Of a stretch of 64,000 nt of DNA, positions 48,877 through 57,274 are shown piece by piece. The first letter of the stretch is position 1. Each line of letters starts with the position of its first letter. The stretch is from UM-FILTER-33-9 sp964530235. GTDB taxonomy: Bacteria; Patescibacteriota; Microgenomatia; UBA1406; GWC2-37-13. Under the pieces are notes generated by a model. It was not told where the DNA came from. It saw nothing but the letters and a program-made list of their open reading frames with translations, and ran no database searches. The DNA lies in the NCBI GenBank assembly GCA_964530235.1, contig CAZGYB010000001.1, positions 310,001-374,000 on the forward strand, given 5' to 3'. A program made the translations under genes and the position numbers.

Positions 48877-49467
48877 ATGAACTCAGATCAACACGATACA
48901 GCTCACCATTTTTTTCAAATGTTTACAAAGGTGCTTTATATTTTTTCAATTTTAATTATTGTATTTGGAATTTTCATAAAAGCGCATTCATCAAACCAGA
49001 CCGAAAAAAATGTCTTTCTCAAAGAAACTCCCTCACCCAAACCGCAAGTTACTCCAACATCAAAATTTAATTTAGTAAGTCCATCAAAATGCGGAATAAA
49101 AACACAGACTGCATCAATAAGCGCATCAATTCAAAGTCGGATGATACACATGGTTTCAACTTCTCAGTTCAACTCAACTCATTACTTGGTGCGGGGCGAC
49201 TGTTTGTATATATGGAAAACAGGGATATTTAACGGATCAAAGATCTGCGGTATTGAAAGTTTTGTGTCCTGGGGAGAGACTTTGATCAATCTTCCTTCAG
49301 ACTCGTTCATCAATTCGCTTATTCAACAGGCCGGCGTACAGCGTTTAATTCCACTTTCAATGAAGGAGATGCAGAGTATAGCGGCGTCGTGTAAAAGATC
49401 TCAGCCGCTTTCTCTCTCCATTTTTGAAGTGCCGAAACACATACTCTTTAAGTCTGAAGAATGGTAG
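48877..49467 (+). CDS. Membrane-anchored hypothetical protein
   Basis: 196 residues. An anchor helix (about 18-38) follows a short polar N-terminus; a Pro/Thr/Lys spacer (about 50-70) leads to an exported domain (about 75-190) with four cysteines (KCGIKT, RGDCLY, KICGIES, ASCKRS). Strands YLVRGDCLYIW and the helices around LPSDSFINSLIQQAG suggest an alpha/beta fold. No family is recognised. It converges with 5S rRNA. Confidence 0.5.
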   Translation: MNSDQHDTAHHFFQMFTKVLYIFSILIIVFGIFIKAHSSNQTEKNVFLKETPSPKPQVTPTSKFNLVSPSKCGIKTQTASISASIQSRMIHMVSTSQFNSTHYLVRGDCLYIWKTGIFNGSKICGIESFVSWGETLINLPSDSFINSLIQQAGVQRLIPLSMKEMQSIAASCKRSQPLSLSIFEVPKHILFKSEEW

Positions 49468-49483
49468 TTTTCGGTATAAAAAA

Positions 49484-49608
49484 ATGCCTTGGCTACGACC
49501 TACTTTCCCCTCTGATTAGATCAAAGAGTATCATAAGCGCTAACCCGTTTCACTTCCTTGTTCGGGATGAGTAAGGGTGGTTCCAGGTCGCTTCAATAAC
49601 CAAGACAT
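49484..49608 (-). rRNA. rrf: 5S ribosomal RNA
   Basis: About 125 bases on the minus strand. The ends pair (ATGTCTTGG with CCAAGGCAT). The conserved internal parts are there: TCCCGAACAAGGAAGTGAAA around the loop C region, TAGCGCTTATGATACT, and GGGGAAAGTAGGTCG near the 3' end. It stands alone, with no 16S or 23S rRNA gene within the window, and has its own promoter. Confidence 0.95.
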
Positions 49609-49612
49609 TTGT

Positions 49613-49641
49613 ATTATAAAAAAAATTTACTTTTTTCGCAA
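49613..49641 (-). promoter_or_regulatory. Promoter of 5S rRNA
   Basis: TTGCGA (49641-49636), 17 bases, TATAAT (49618-49613). The mature 5' end at about 49608 lies at the expected start of transcription, so the RNA needs little or no 5' trimming. Confidence 0.65.
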
Positions 49642-49676
49642 GCGTATTTATAAGGTCTATGAGTACCAGGGTAGAG

Positions 49677-49682
49677 TATAAT
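49677..49682 (+). promoter_or_regulatory. TATAAT box 7 bases before the PH-domain gene
   Basis: Perfect -10 hexamer, 7 bases to ATG 49690; divergent to the 5S promoter. Confidence 0.5.
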
Positions 49683-49689
49683 AAAGAAA

Positions 49690-50250
49690 ATGGATACATC
49701 AAAACCTGTCCATAAGTATTTCCATTCATTCTGCATACGTCCGAATACTCGTTTTCAGACGCAGGGGGACAACGAGGTGGTTATTGTGATGTTTCGTGCG
49801 CACCCGATCACTCTTCTCCTCCCTCTTTTTAACGGATTTCTTTTATTCCTTTTGTTTTTTTTTGCAAACTTTTATATTGTTTCTTTTTTGAATGTGAGAG
49901 CGATACTATTTCTTAATTTTTTCTTTGTTGTTGTCCTGTTTAATTATGTCTGGTACAACCTTATCAACTGGTTTTTCAATGTCGGAATTGTAACGAATAA
50001 TCAAATAGTTGATGTCGATTTTAACGTAACTTTATATAAGGAAGTAACCTATACACAGCTTTCTCATGTGGAGGATGTCACTGCAAAAAGCGGTGGTTAT
50101 TTTGCAACCTTGTTTAACTTCGGAAATCTTTTTGTACAAACAGCTGGGTCAGAAATCAATACGGAATTTTTGAGAATTCCACATCCAACAGATGCTGCAA
50201 AAATTATTAACGAACTAGTTGAAAAAACCAAATTTCATCACAATGGATAA
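49690..50250 (+). CDS. Bacterial PH-domain membrane protein
   Basis: 186 residues. A short N-terminal segment, two membrane helices (about 37-57 and 66-88), then a PH-like beta domain (about 95-185): FNVGIVTNNQIVDVDF, VTYTQLSHVEDVTAKSGGYFATLFNFGNL and an ending helix with PTDAAKIINEL. This is the YdbT/bPH_2 pattern of small membrane PH proteins. It starts a run of five co-directional genes that ends at 53632. Confidence 0.75.
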   Translation: MDTSKPVHKYFHSFCIRPNTRFQTQGDNEVVIVMFRAHPITLLLPLFNGFLLFLLFFFANFYIVSFLNVRAILFLNFFFVVVLFNYVWYNLINWFFNVGIVTNNQIVDVDFNVTLYKEVTYTQLSHVEDVTAKSGGYFATLFNFGNLFVQTAGSEINTEFLRIPHPTDAAKIINELVEKTKFHHNG

Positions 50251-50494
50251 TTTTGACTTTTCAACATTTCTTGCTACTTACTTTTCCGGTCCATTTCTTC
50301 TTGCATTTTTTGTCAAAGCGTTCGGTATAGTTTCATCTATTATTTTTTTAGTGTATACCATTGTAATTCATAAACAGATTGAAGAAATTAATAAGACGGT
50401 TACCAACACAAAACAGAGCATACTCGTCTTTATTTCATTTATGCAGATTTTTATTGTACTGTGTTTGGTACTTTTCGCCCTATTTTTTCTGTAA
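50243..50494 (+). CDS. Small two-helix membrane protein (DUF5657-like)
   Basis: 83 residues from ATG 50243 (MDNFDFSTFLATYF). Two membrane helices (about 18-38 and 58-80) separated by a polar stretch with HKQIEEINKTV. The start overlaps the stop of the PH gene by 8 bases, indicating translational coupling. Small proteins of this size and pattern are frequent in Microgenomates-type genomes; DUF5657 is the likely family. Function unknown. Confidence 0.6.
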   Translation: MDNFDFSTFLATYFSGPFLLAFFVKAFGIVSSIIFLVYTIVIHKQIEEINKTVTNTKQSILVFISFMQIFIVLCLVLFALFFL

Positions 50495-50503
50495 GATAGT
50501 GAT

Positions 50504-52255
50504 ATGGAGGTGTTTTATTCGGTATTTCTCGGACAGGAGAAAAATGATGGTTTTTCAGGGTTTACCGCCCAAGATCCCTTCTTTTGTGTTCTTGAGGTTC
50601 CAGAGGGTTGTGATGCCAGTCAGGGAAGGGATATGCTTGAGCAGATTGCTCAGATTTTGCAAAATGCCGGAGTGCAAAACCTTTCAGATTTTGACCGTGC
50701 TTTCAGCGAAAATCTTCGAACACTACCGCTCCCTGTTGGTTTCTCTCTTGCAGCTGCCTACCGGAGAGGCAGTCTGTTTTATCTGAAAACTATTGGAGAA
50801 GGAGAAATCGTAATTCGCAGAGCGAATACCTGTGCTACAATTATTTCTGGAACGAATAATGCATCGGGAAGAATTGAAACAGGAGATCTCTTTATATTTT
50901 CAACAAAACATTTTACTGAGGATCTTGAAGGTATTCATGAGTTTAAAAAAATACCACACCATAAAAAACCTGCAGAGATCGTTGAGGTACTGACGCCCGT
51001 TATGAAGAGTAAAAGCGATGAGGGTGCGGTTGGTCTCTTTTTGGAATTTCACGAAGCGTTTGAGGGAGTTCAGGAGGAAAAAAAAGAGAGCAGGATTTTT
51101 GTAGAGGTACGGCAAAGCTTTTTTTCTCAGCTGTATTCATATGTAAAAGCCCGTCTTCAAACTGTTCGGCACACGAAAAAAGGAATAATTTTGTTGGGGG
51201 TTGTCATGGCAGTAGTTTTGTTTATCGCAAATAGTGGTCGGTTATTTGTGAAAAAAAATGAGTTTCGGAACTCTTCTACATTTGAATCGGTGAATCAACA
51301 GGTAAGAGCAAAAATCAACGAGGCACAGACACTGTCTTCTTCCGACCTTAAAACAGCATCAGAAATACTTGCTGATTCTCATCGCATCATTACAGAGTAC
51401 GCCCAGAAAAATAAAACAAAAGAAGAAAGAACGAGAGATCTTGAACAATTCCTGAAAGAAAAAGAAATAGAAATATTACGGATAAAAGAGGGAAATCAAG
51501 AAGAATTTTACGACTTGAAAATTGAGGATAAAACAGCCCGGGGAGATCTTTTTTCACCATTCGGCGATTCGGTAGCCATATTGGACAAGAAGGGAAGTGT
51601 TTATATTTTTTCTCTGGATAAGAAATCACTGAAACAGTATAAAAAGCCCGAACTGGTCGGTGCAGAGTTAATTACCCTTTATGAAGACAGACTGTTTATT
51701 TTCAACAAAAAAACTGGAGTCATTGAAATAACAGAGACTGGAGAAGTAAAAAAAGTGATTCCCCCTGACAGCAGCTGGGAAAAGATTATAGGCTTACAAG
51801 CTTACAACGCCAATTTATATATGGTTGATGCAGGAGTGGATGATATATATAAATACACCGGTGGCGAATCAGGTTTTTCAGAAAAAGCTTCCTACCTCCG
51901 ATCCGGTAAGCCGGATTTGACTCAAGCAAACTCGCTCGCAATTGATTCCGCCCTTTATATCGGGTTGCCTGATAGAGTTTTGAAATACCTTTCAGGGGTG
52001 AAAGAAGATTTTAACCTGTTGTTTGTGACCGTATCCGATGAGGTTCGGATGAAGAAAGTAGTGGCGGGGAAGGATATGGAATACATATATGCATGGGAAA
52101 AAGAGAAAGGAGCGGTATCAGTTTTTAACAAAGAAGGGCAGTACCAGTTTCAAGTGAGATCCCAAGGTTTGTCAAAAGCTTCCGATATAACGGTGTATAA
52201 TACAAACATATATGCCTTGTCAGAAAACAAAATCTTCCGGTTCCCCCTTGAGTGA
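50504..52255 (+). CDS. Membrane protein with PP2C-like N-terminus and extracytoplasmic beta-propeller-like domain
   Basis: 583 residues. Cytoplasmic part (about 1-190): strands and turns reminiscent of PPM/PP2C phosphatases (LPVGFSLAAAYRRGSLFYLKTIGEGEIVIRR, then RIETGDLFIFSTKH), but the metal-binding aspartate pairs are not obvious. One membrane helix (about 224-243), a coiled segment (about 255-325), then about 250 residues with repeating four-strand units (AILDKKGSVYIFSLDKK, LITLYEDRLFIFNKK) like a beta-propeller. The architecture suggests an envelope sensor that signals inward; the ECF sigma factor gene overlaps its end. Confidence 0.55.
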   Translation: MEVFYSVFLGQEKNDGFSGFTAQDPFFCVLEVPEGCDASQGRDMLEQIAQILQNAGVQNLSDFDRAFSENLRTLPLPVGFSLAAAYRRGSLFYLKTIGEGEIVIRRANTCATIISGTNNASGRIETGDLFIFSTKHFTEDLEGIHEFKKIPHHKKPAEIVEVLTPVMKSKSDEGAVGLFLEFHEAFEGVQEEKKESRIFVEVRQSFFSQLYSYVKARLQTVRHTKKGIILLGVVMAVVLFIANSGRLFVKKNEFRNSSTFESVNQQVRAKINEAQTLSSSDLKTASEILADSHRIITEYAQKNKTKEERTRDLEQFLKEKEIEILRIKEGNQEEFYDLKIEDKTARGDLFSPFGDSVAILDKKGSVYIFSLDKKSLKQYKKPELVGAELITLYEDRLFIFNKKTGVIEITETGEVKKVIPPDSSWEKIIGLQAYNANLYMVDAGVDDIYKYTGGESGFSEKASYLRSGKPDLTQANSLAIDSALYIGLPDRVLKYLSGVKEDFNLLFVTVSDEVRMKKVVAGKDMEYIYAWEKEKGAVSVFNKEGQYQFQVRSQGLSKASDITVYNTNIYALSENKIFRFPLE

Positions 52256-52799
52256 TCGAGCGGATGACGTTGAGATTATACAGGGAATTTTTACGCAAAA
52301 CGAAAAAATCCTTGCAAAGTTTTACAAAAAATATCACTCTTCACTGTTTCGTTTTGTACATCGTCGGATAACTGATGTTGGAGCTGCTGAAGAATTGGTG
52401 CAAGATGTGCTTTTTGACTTTATTGAGTCGGTACGATCGTTCCGAGGATCAAGCTCTATAAAAACGTATTTATTCAGCATAGCGCGGAATAAAGTGATTG
52501 ATCACTTCAGAAAGAAACAGGTAAAACAGATACTTTTTTCCGCACTTCCGTCAGGAATAGTTGAGACAGTAGCGACCGTTTTCAATGAGGATTTGGAAAA
52601 AAAAGAATTAGAACAGCGTATCCAAAGAACTTTGAAAACTTTGCCGAATGATTATGCAGTTATTTTGCGACTAAAGTATATAGAAGGGGCAAAGGTTATT
52701 CGGATTGCAGAACTGTTTTGTCTTTCACTGAAAGCAACGGAAAGCTTACTGTTTCGTGCAAGAAAAGCCTTTACAAAGGCCTTTCGGTTAACCATATAA
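52212..52799 (+). CDS. ECF-type RNA polymerase sigma factor
   Basis: 195 residues from ATG 52212; a TTG at 52248, overlapping the previous stop, is an alternative. Region 2 (about 30-95) contains YHSSLFRFVHRR, EELVQDVLFDFIESV and IARNKVIDHFRKK, the last being the -10 recognition helix. Region 4 (about 130-190) contains LPNDYAVILRLKYIEG and the helix-turn-helix RIAELFCLSLKATESLLFRARKAF. It overlaps the PP2C-like gene by up to 44 bases, so translation is coupled. The following two membrane proteins are candidates for anti-sigma or target functions. Confidence 0.88.
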   Translation: MPCQKTKSSGSPLSDRADDVEIIQGIFTQNEKILAKFYKKYHSSLFRFVHRRITDVGAAEELVQDVLFDFIESVRSFRGSSSIKTYLFSIARNKVIDHFRKKQVKQILFSALPSGIVETVATVFNEDLEKKELEQRIQRTLKTLPNDYAVILRLKYIEGAKVIRIAELFCLSLKATESLLFRARKAFTKAFRLTI

Positions 52800-52800
52800 T

Positions 52801-53034
52801 ATGATGTCCGATTTTAGTCAATTTAAAAAGAGAGTACGTGAGGTTTCATTAATTGAGCCAAATGATTTAGGGATACCCTGGTTAACGGATAGCTATCGAA
52901 CTGTAAACAGGCACCTAAAACATGCTCCTTTTTTAGTGGTAATCCCAGTTTCTCTTGCACTTGCTATGATTTTGGCGCTCATGTTTAGTCTGTTGCTAGT
53001 TCGGCTCGTAACTGTCCTTCAAAATGGTTTCTAA
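52801..53034 (+). CDS. Small membrane protein after the sigma factor
   Basis: 77 residues. A polar, partly basic N-terminus (about 1-45) is followed by one membrane helix (about 48-72). Its place directly after an ECF sigma gene (1 base gap) is typical for a membrane anti-sigma factor, but no zinc-type HxxxCxxC motif is present. It overlaps the next gene by 11 bases. Family not recognised. Confidence 0.55.
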   Translation: MMSDFSQFKKRVREVSLIEPNDLGIPWLTDSYRTVNRHLKHAPFLVVIPVSLALAMILALMFSLLLVRLVTVLQNGF

Positions 53035-53632
53035 CCTGACGGTTCGGATACTTTCTTCATGTGTGGTTTTTGCGCGAAGAGTGTTTCTTCTTATAACTCA
53101 GCCCTATCAGACAATGCGTAAAATCAGTTTTTCATACGATACAAATCAACTAGCTATAATTCTATTATTTTGCTTCTGTTATTTTTTATTTTCCTCCCAG
53201 ATTCGAGGTAATGCTCTGTATGGAGTTGTATTATTTTTCTTTTTTTTACTCTTACTTATTGGCACAACGCAATTTTTTTATTGGTTTGGGAAACAGTTTG
53301 AAGTGGGTATTTCCTATCGGGTAGTTCTTTTTACATATTGCTACACTCTTATTCCGACACTTTTCTGGTTTTTAACGAATGCCATTTTGTACGTAATTCT
53401 CCCTCCTCCTCGGACAGTATCTTTACTTGGAAAAGGATTTAGTCTCGTATACACTACGTACTCAGTCAGTTTGCTTATTTGGAAAGTCCTGCTCGTATAC
53501 TTTTCAATCCGTTTTTCCGCACGTCTTGGAGTTTATCGAATAATCTACCTTATGATTTTATATTTACTCATGCTTGTGCCGATCTCAGTTCTTATGTATC
53601 AGTTGCGGATCTTTCGAATTCCTTTCATATGA
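53024..53632 (+). CDS. Polytopic membrane protein, Yip1-like
   Basis: 202 residues with five predicted helices (about 45-65, 68-86, 100-120, 135-160 and 170-193). The N-terminal region TQPYQTMRKIS, with a Pro-Tyr turn ahead of the first helix, and the overall five-helix plan resemble the bacterial YIP1 family. Overlaps the previous gene, so it belongs to the sigma operon. Function unknown. Confidence 0.55.
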   Translation: MVSNLTVRILSSCVVFARRVFLLITQPYQTMRKISFSYDTNQLAIILLFCFCYFLFSSQIRGNALYGVVLFFFFLLLLIGTTQFFYWFGKQFEVGISYRVVLFTYCYTLIPTLFWFLTNAILYVILPPPRTVSLLGKGFSLVYTTYSVSLLIWKVLLVYFSIRFSARLGVYRIIYLMILYLLMLVPISVLMYQLRIFRIPFI

Positions 53633-53664
53633 ATGATTTGGTTAAAAAAACAGACTAATACTAT

Positions 53665-54786
53665 ATGAAGCTACGCATGTGTCATTCAGTGCAATCGAGA
53701 AAACGGATGGTTGAAAAAACACTCGGTATTTCTCTTTCGTCGATAGGTGAACATGCAATTTCGAAAGATATTAATGTGCATTGTGAAAACTGTATCGGTG
53801 GGGTGTCGGTTCCTCTCGGAATTGCAGGTCCAATATCAATTGGAGTGCATAACCAAAAAAAACCATTCTATATTCCTTTAGCAACAACAGAGGGCGCGCT
53901 TGTTGCATCAGTCCAGAGAGGATGTAAAGCAATACAGGAATCTGGTGGAGTTACAGTAGTGTATGAAGAAAAAGGAGTTACCCGGGGTCCGGTTTTTTTT
54001 ACCGGCTCGCTGAAACGTTCCAATGACTTTAAAAACTGGATTTTAAACAATGAAACAAAACTGAAAAAAACCGCAGAAAAAACATCCCAACATTTACAAT
54101 ACAAAGGCGTTGCAATTCAGATTGCAAGCCCCTATGTTTTTCTCAGATTTTCTTATGATACGGATCTTGCAATGGGAATGAATATGGTAACTATTGCAAC
54201 TCAAGCCATTTGTAAATATGTATCAGAAAAAACAGGAAACAGCTGTGTTTCTCTTGCCGGAAACTACGACATTGATAAAAAACCCGCGTGGATAAACAGT
54301 CTGTTTGGACGGGGTCTGAGCGTATGGGCAGAGTCGAGGATTGCAAGTAAAACAGTAAAAAACATTTTGAAAACAACCCCGCGGAAACTTTATGACGTAT
54401 GGCATGCAAAATGTATGATTGGCTCGGCAGTAAGTGGCTCACTTGGATTCAATGCACATTTTGCAAATATTGTTGCTGCATTTTATATAGCGACCGGGCA
54501 GGACCCGGCGCATACTGTTGAAGGGAGTTTGGGTATAACAACTATTGCGTTACAAGAAGATAATTCTCTTACCTGTTCGGTACATCTTCCTGCGGTTATG
54601 CTGGGCATAGTAGGTGGCGGGACTCAAATTCCAGCACAGAAAGAAGCATTATCAATTATTGGCGCGTCTGATCGTGAAGAACTTGCGTGCGTTCTTGCAG
54701 GAGCAGTATTAGCTGGTGAACTTTCACTGCTTGCGTCGCTCGCTGAAGGCTCATTGGCTTTCGCTCATACTACCTTGGGGAGATAA
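53665..54786 (+). CDS. hmgR: HMG-CoA reductase (class I type)
   Basis: 373 residues. ENCIGGVSVPLGIAGPI and PLATTEGALVAS (catalytic Glu), the NADPH-binding MGMNMVT, DKKPAWIN (catalytic Lys), GQDPAHTVEGS (catalytic Asp) and the late histidine in LAFAHTTLGR are all in place. The DAMGMNM motif reads DLAMGMNM. Length and motifs match archaeal/class I enzymes without the N-terminal membrane part. It reduces HMG-CoA to mevalonate with two NADPH. It is the first gene of a run of eight with gaps of at most 8 bases or overlaps. Confidence 0.95.
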   Translation: MKLRMCHSVQSRKRMVEKTLGISLSSIGEHAISKDINVHCENCIGGVSVPLGIAGPISIGVHNQKKPFYIPLATTEGALVASVQRGCKAIQESGGVTVVYEEKGVTRGPVFFTGSLKRSNDFKNWILNNETKLKKTAEKTSQHLQYKGVAIQIASPYVFLRFSYDTDLAMGMNMVTIATQAICKYVSEKTGNSCVSLAGNYDIDKKPAWINSLFGRGLSVWAESRIASKTVKNILKTTPRKLYDVWHAKCMIGSAVSGSLGFNAHFANIVAAFYIATGQDPAHTVEGSLGITTIALQEDNSLTCSVHLPAVMLGIVGGGTQIPAQKEALSIIGASDREELACVLAGAVLAGELSLLASLAEGSLAFAHTTLGR

Positions 54787-54793
54787 CACACAT

Positions 54794-55816
54794 ATGTACG
54801 GCATCATTTCATACGGGTTTTATGTTCCACGGTATCGCATCACCATTGATGAGATTGCGAAGGTATGGAAAAAAAACCCAAAACATATTACCCAATCACT
54901 ACTTGTGAAAGAAAAATCAGTTGCAGGCATTGATGAAGATGCGCTTACCATGGCGTATGAAGCCTGTTCTATGGCATTAAAGAAAAGCGGTTTAAGCACG
55001 AATGACATTGGCGCTGTTTTTTTTGGCTCAGAATCCCCGCCGTATGCAGTAAATCCTGCGTCTACAATTCTCGCGCAGTTTCTTCATATAGAAAAACATT
55101 ATTTGGCCACTGATATGCAGTTTGCCTGTAAAGCAGCAACTGGAGGAGTGATTGCAGGTTGCGGGTTGCTTGCTTCAGGTTTCGCCCAGCATGTATTAGT
55201 TGTGGGTTCGGATAAGGCCACAGGAAGACCGCATGATGCTTTGGAATACACAGCAGGTTCAGGTTCAGTTGCGCTTGTCCTTGGAAAAAAAAATAGCGCA
55301 GTGAATATCATAGATAGTTTATCGTATTCATCAGATACTCCTGACTTTTGGAGAAGGGAAGGGATCCGTTACCCATCACACGGAGGGAGATTTACCGGAA
55401 AGCCCTCATATTTCCATCATGTTAAAGAAGTGTCAAAGCAGATGTTGACGAAACACAATATGAAACCTTCCGACTTCAAATATGCTGTTTTCCATATGCC
55501 AAACGGAAAGTATCCACAAACAATCGGTGCAATGCTTGGTTTTTCATCAGAGCAAATTTCTCCTTCTCTTGTTGTTACCCACCTCGGGAATTCCTATACC
55601 GCATCAGCACTTATGGGGCTTGTTTCGGTTTTGGAACAAGCCAAACCGGGTGAACGGATTTTTTTTGCCTCGTATGGATCTGGTGCAGGTTCGGACGCGT
55701 TTATTTTCGAGACAACACGATACTTACCGAAGGTAAGACAGTCCTTTCGAAGGGTGGTACAGTCCAAAACATATATACCCTATGTTGATTATTTGAAAGC
55801 AATGGATTCCATATGA
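54794..55816 (+). CDS. hmgS: Hydroxymethylglutaryl-CoA synthase, archaeal type
   Basis: 340 residues from ATG 54794 (MYGIISYGFYVPRYRI); an upstream in-frame ATG would lie inside hmgR and is rejected. The thiolase-fold motifs are MQFACKAATGG with the nucleophile Cys, SDTPDFWRREGIRYPSHGGRFTGKP and VFHMPNGKYP with the catalytic His. These are the variants of archaeal HMGS. It condenses acetyl-CoA with acetoacetyl-CoA. Its stop overlaps the thiolase start by four bases, as in archaeal operons in which the two enzymes form a complex. Confidence 0.93.
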   Translation: MYGIISYGFYVPRYRITIDEIAKVWKKNPKHITQSLLVKEKSVAGIDEDALTMAYEACSMALKKSGLSTNDIGAVFFGSESPPYAVNPASTILAQFLHIEKHYLATDMQFACKAATGGVIAGCGLLASGFAQHVLVVGSDKATGRPHDALEYTAGSGSVALVLGKKNSAVNIIDSLSYSSDTPDFWRREGIRYPSHGGRFTGKPSYFHHVKEVSKQMLTKHNMKPSDFKYAVFHMPNGKYPQTIGAMLGFSSEQISPSLVVTHLGNSYTASALMGLVSVLEQAKPGERIFFASYGSGAGSDAFIFETTRYLPKVRQSFRRVVQSKTYIPYVDYLKAMDSI

Positions 55817-56964
55817 TAGGAATACTCGGATATTACTCAACCCAGTTTGGTGAGTTATGGGATAGGTCCTTATTTGATCTCGTTCAGGAGTCAATTAATG
55901 GTGTTTTGTCTAGTTCCGGAATTGAAAAAAAACAGATTGATGCCGTATTTTTCTCGAATATGATGTCCGGGATTCTTGAAAATAATCTTCATGGATCATC
56001 AAAAATTTCTCAGCTATTGAAAACAAACATTCCCATTTTCCGCTGTGAAGCGGCGTGTGCATCAGGGGGAATTGCAGTACATCTGGCAACGCAGTATTTA
56101 AAAGCAAATTCGGGAAAAACCGTGCTAGTGGTTGGAGCTGAAAAGATGACGGATTTTTCACCTGAGGAAACGGTTGGAGGTCTTATGGCTGCTGCATCAG
56201 GAGAAGAACAGGAGGCCGGTCTTACGTTTCCGGGTTTGTATGCGCTTCTCGCACAGGTATATTTAGCAAAATTCAGCTACTCACGGACCCATTTAGCTGC
56301 GGTGACAGTAAAAAATCATTTTCATGGCTCGCTTAATCAGAAAGCACATTTCAAAAACACAATAACCATTGAGCAGGTACTGCAAAGTCCTCAGGTTGCG
56401 TTTCCTTTCGGAGTCCTTGACTGTTCTCCGATTTCAGACGGTTCATCAGCTCTCATTCTATCGTCAAACAGAGATGTGCTTAAGAAAGCATCGAACACAT
56501 GTAGCATTATTGCATCGGAAGTCGCAACAGACAGTATTTCATTAGCCGGAAGATCCGCACTCGATGAGCTTTCCGCTACCGTGATAGCAAGTGAAAAGTC
56601 CTTTAAAGTTGCAAAGATGAAACGTACAGATATTCAAGTAGCTGAGGTTCATGACTGTTTTACTATTGCTGAAATTCTTGCTATGGAGGATTTGGGTTTT
56701 TGGAAAAAGGGGGATGGAGGAAAACGAGTTATCCAGTATGAAACAATGATTGGGAAAAGTAGTTCATTGGTGGTAAACACTTCAGGTGGATTAAAAGCAT
56801 CAGGTCATCCGGTCGGTGCAACCGGAATTAAACAGGTTGGAGAAATTTATTTGCAGCTGACCGGGCAAGCGCAAGGGAGACAACTGAAACGGGTGAAGCA
56901 TGGACTTGCTCATAATGTCGGAGGATCAGGGGGTACAGCGGTAGTTACGATTTTAGGAATTTAA
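55813..56964 (+). CDS. Acetyl-CoA acetyltransferase, archaeal/SCP-x-like thiolase
   Basis: 383 residues. The nucleophile Cys is in RCEAACASGGIAV; the later motifs VHDCFTIAE, TSGGLKASGHPVGATGIKQ and AHNVGGSGGTAVVTIL are typical for the archaeal thiolase group, which has HNVGGSG where bacterial thiolases have a CxGGGxG second Cys. It makes acetoacetyl-CoA from two acetyl-CoA. Genes for HMG-CoA synthase and DUF35 flank it, as in archaea in which the three proteins share one CoA site. Confidence 0.93.
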   Translation: MIGILGYYSTQFGELWDRSLFDLVQESINGVLSSSGIEKKQIDAVFFSNMMSGILENNLHGSSKISQLLKTNIPIFRCEAACASGGIAVHLATQYLKANSGKTVLVVGAEKMTDFSPEETVGGLMAAASGEEQEAGLTFPGLYALLAQVYLAKFSYSRTHLAAVTVKNHFHGSLNQKAHFKNTITIEQVLQSPQVAFPFGVLDCSPISDGSSALILSSNRDVLKKASNTCSIIASEVATDSISLAGRSALDELSATVIASEKSFKVAKMKRTDIQVAEVHDCFTIAEILAMEDLGFWKKGDGGKRVIQYETMIGKSSSLVVNTSGGLKASGHPVGATGIKQVGEIYLQLTGQAQGRQLKRVKHGLAHNVGGSGGTAVVTILGI

Positions 56965-56971
56965 ATTATCT

Positions 56972-57274
56972 ATGATAAGTCCGGTTAAACTCTGGAGACG
57001 GCAGAATGATGTTCGAAAATTGTTAGGAAAAGAAGGAAAAGTTCTTACGTGGACAATTATTTCCGTTCCAAGTGTTGATTTTAAAAAGCAAGCGCCCTAT
57101 GCAGTTGTTTTGGTTGCATTTGAGTCAGGTGAGAAAGCAGTTGGACAACTTGTTGAATATAAAGAAGAACAGTTGAAGATTGGTTTGCGTGTTCGTGCGA
57201 TTCTCCGAAAGACAAGATCGGTAAGTCAGGAGGATATAATTCCGTATGGGTTAAAATTTCAGGTTACTGTATGA
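56972..57274 (+). CDS. DUF35 OB-fold protein without zinc ribbon
   Basis: 100 residues. The PVKLWRRQNDVRKLLG helix matches the start of DUF35 proteins. In archaea this helix is followed by a rubredoxin-like ribbon with four cysteines, but here the chain passes directly to the OB-fold (GKVLTWTIISVPSVDF, YAVVLVAFESGEKAVGQLVE, GLRVRAIL) and there is no cysteine at all. DUF35 bridges thiolase and HMG-CoA synthase in the archaeal complex. The ribbon may have been lost here with the bridging function kept. Overlaps the kinase start by four bases. Confidence 0.8.
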   Translation: MISPVKLWRRQNDVRKLLGKEGKVLTWTIISVPSVDFKKQAPYAVVLVAFESGEKAVGQLVEYKEEQLKIGLRVRAILRKTRSVSQEDIIPYGLKFQVTV

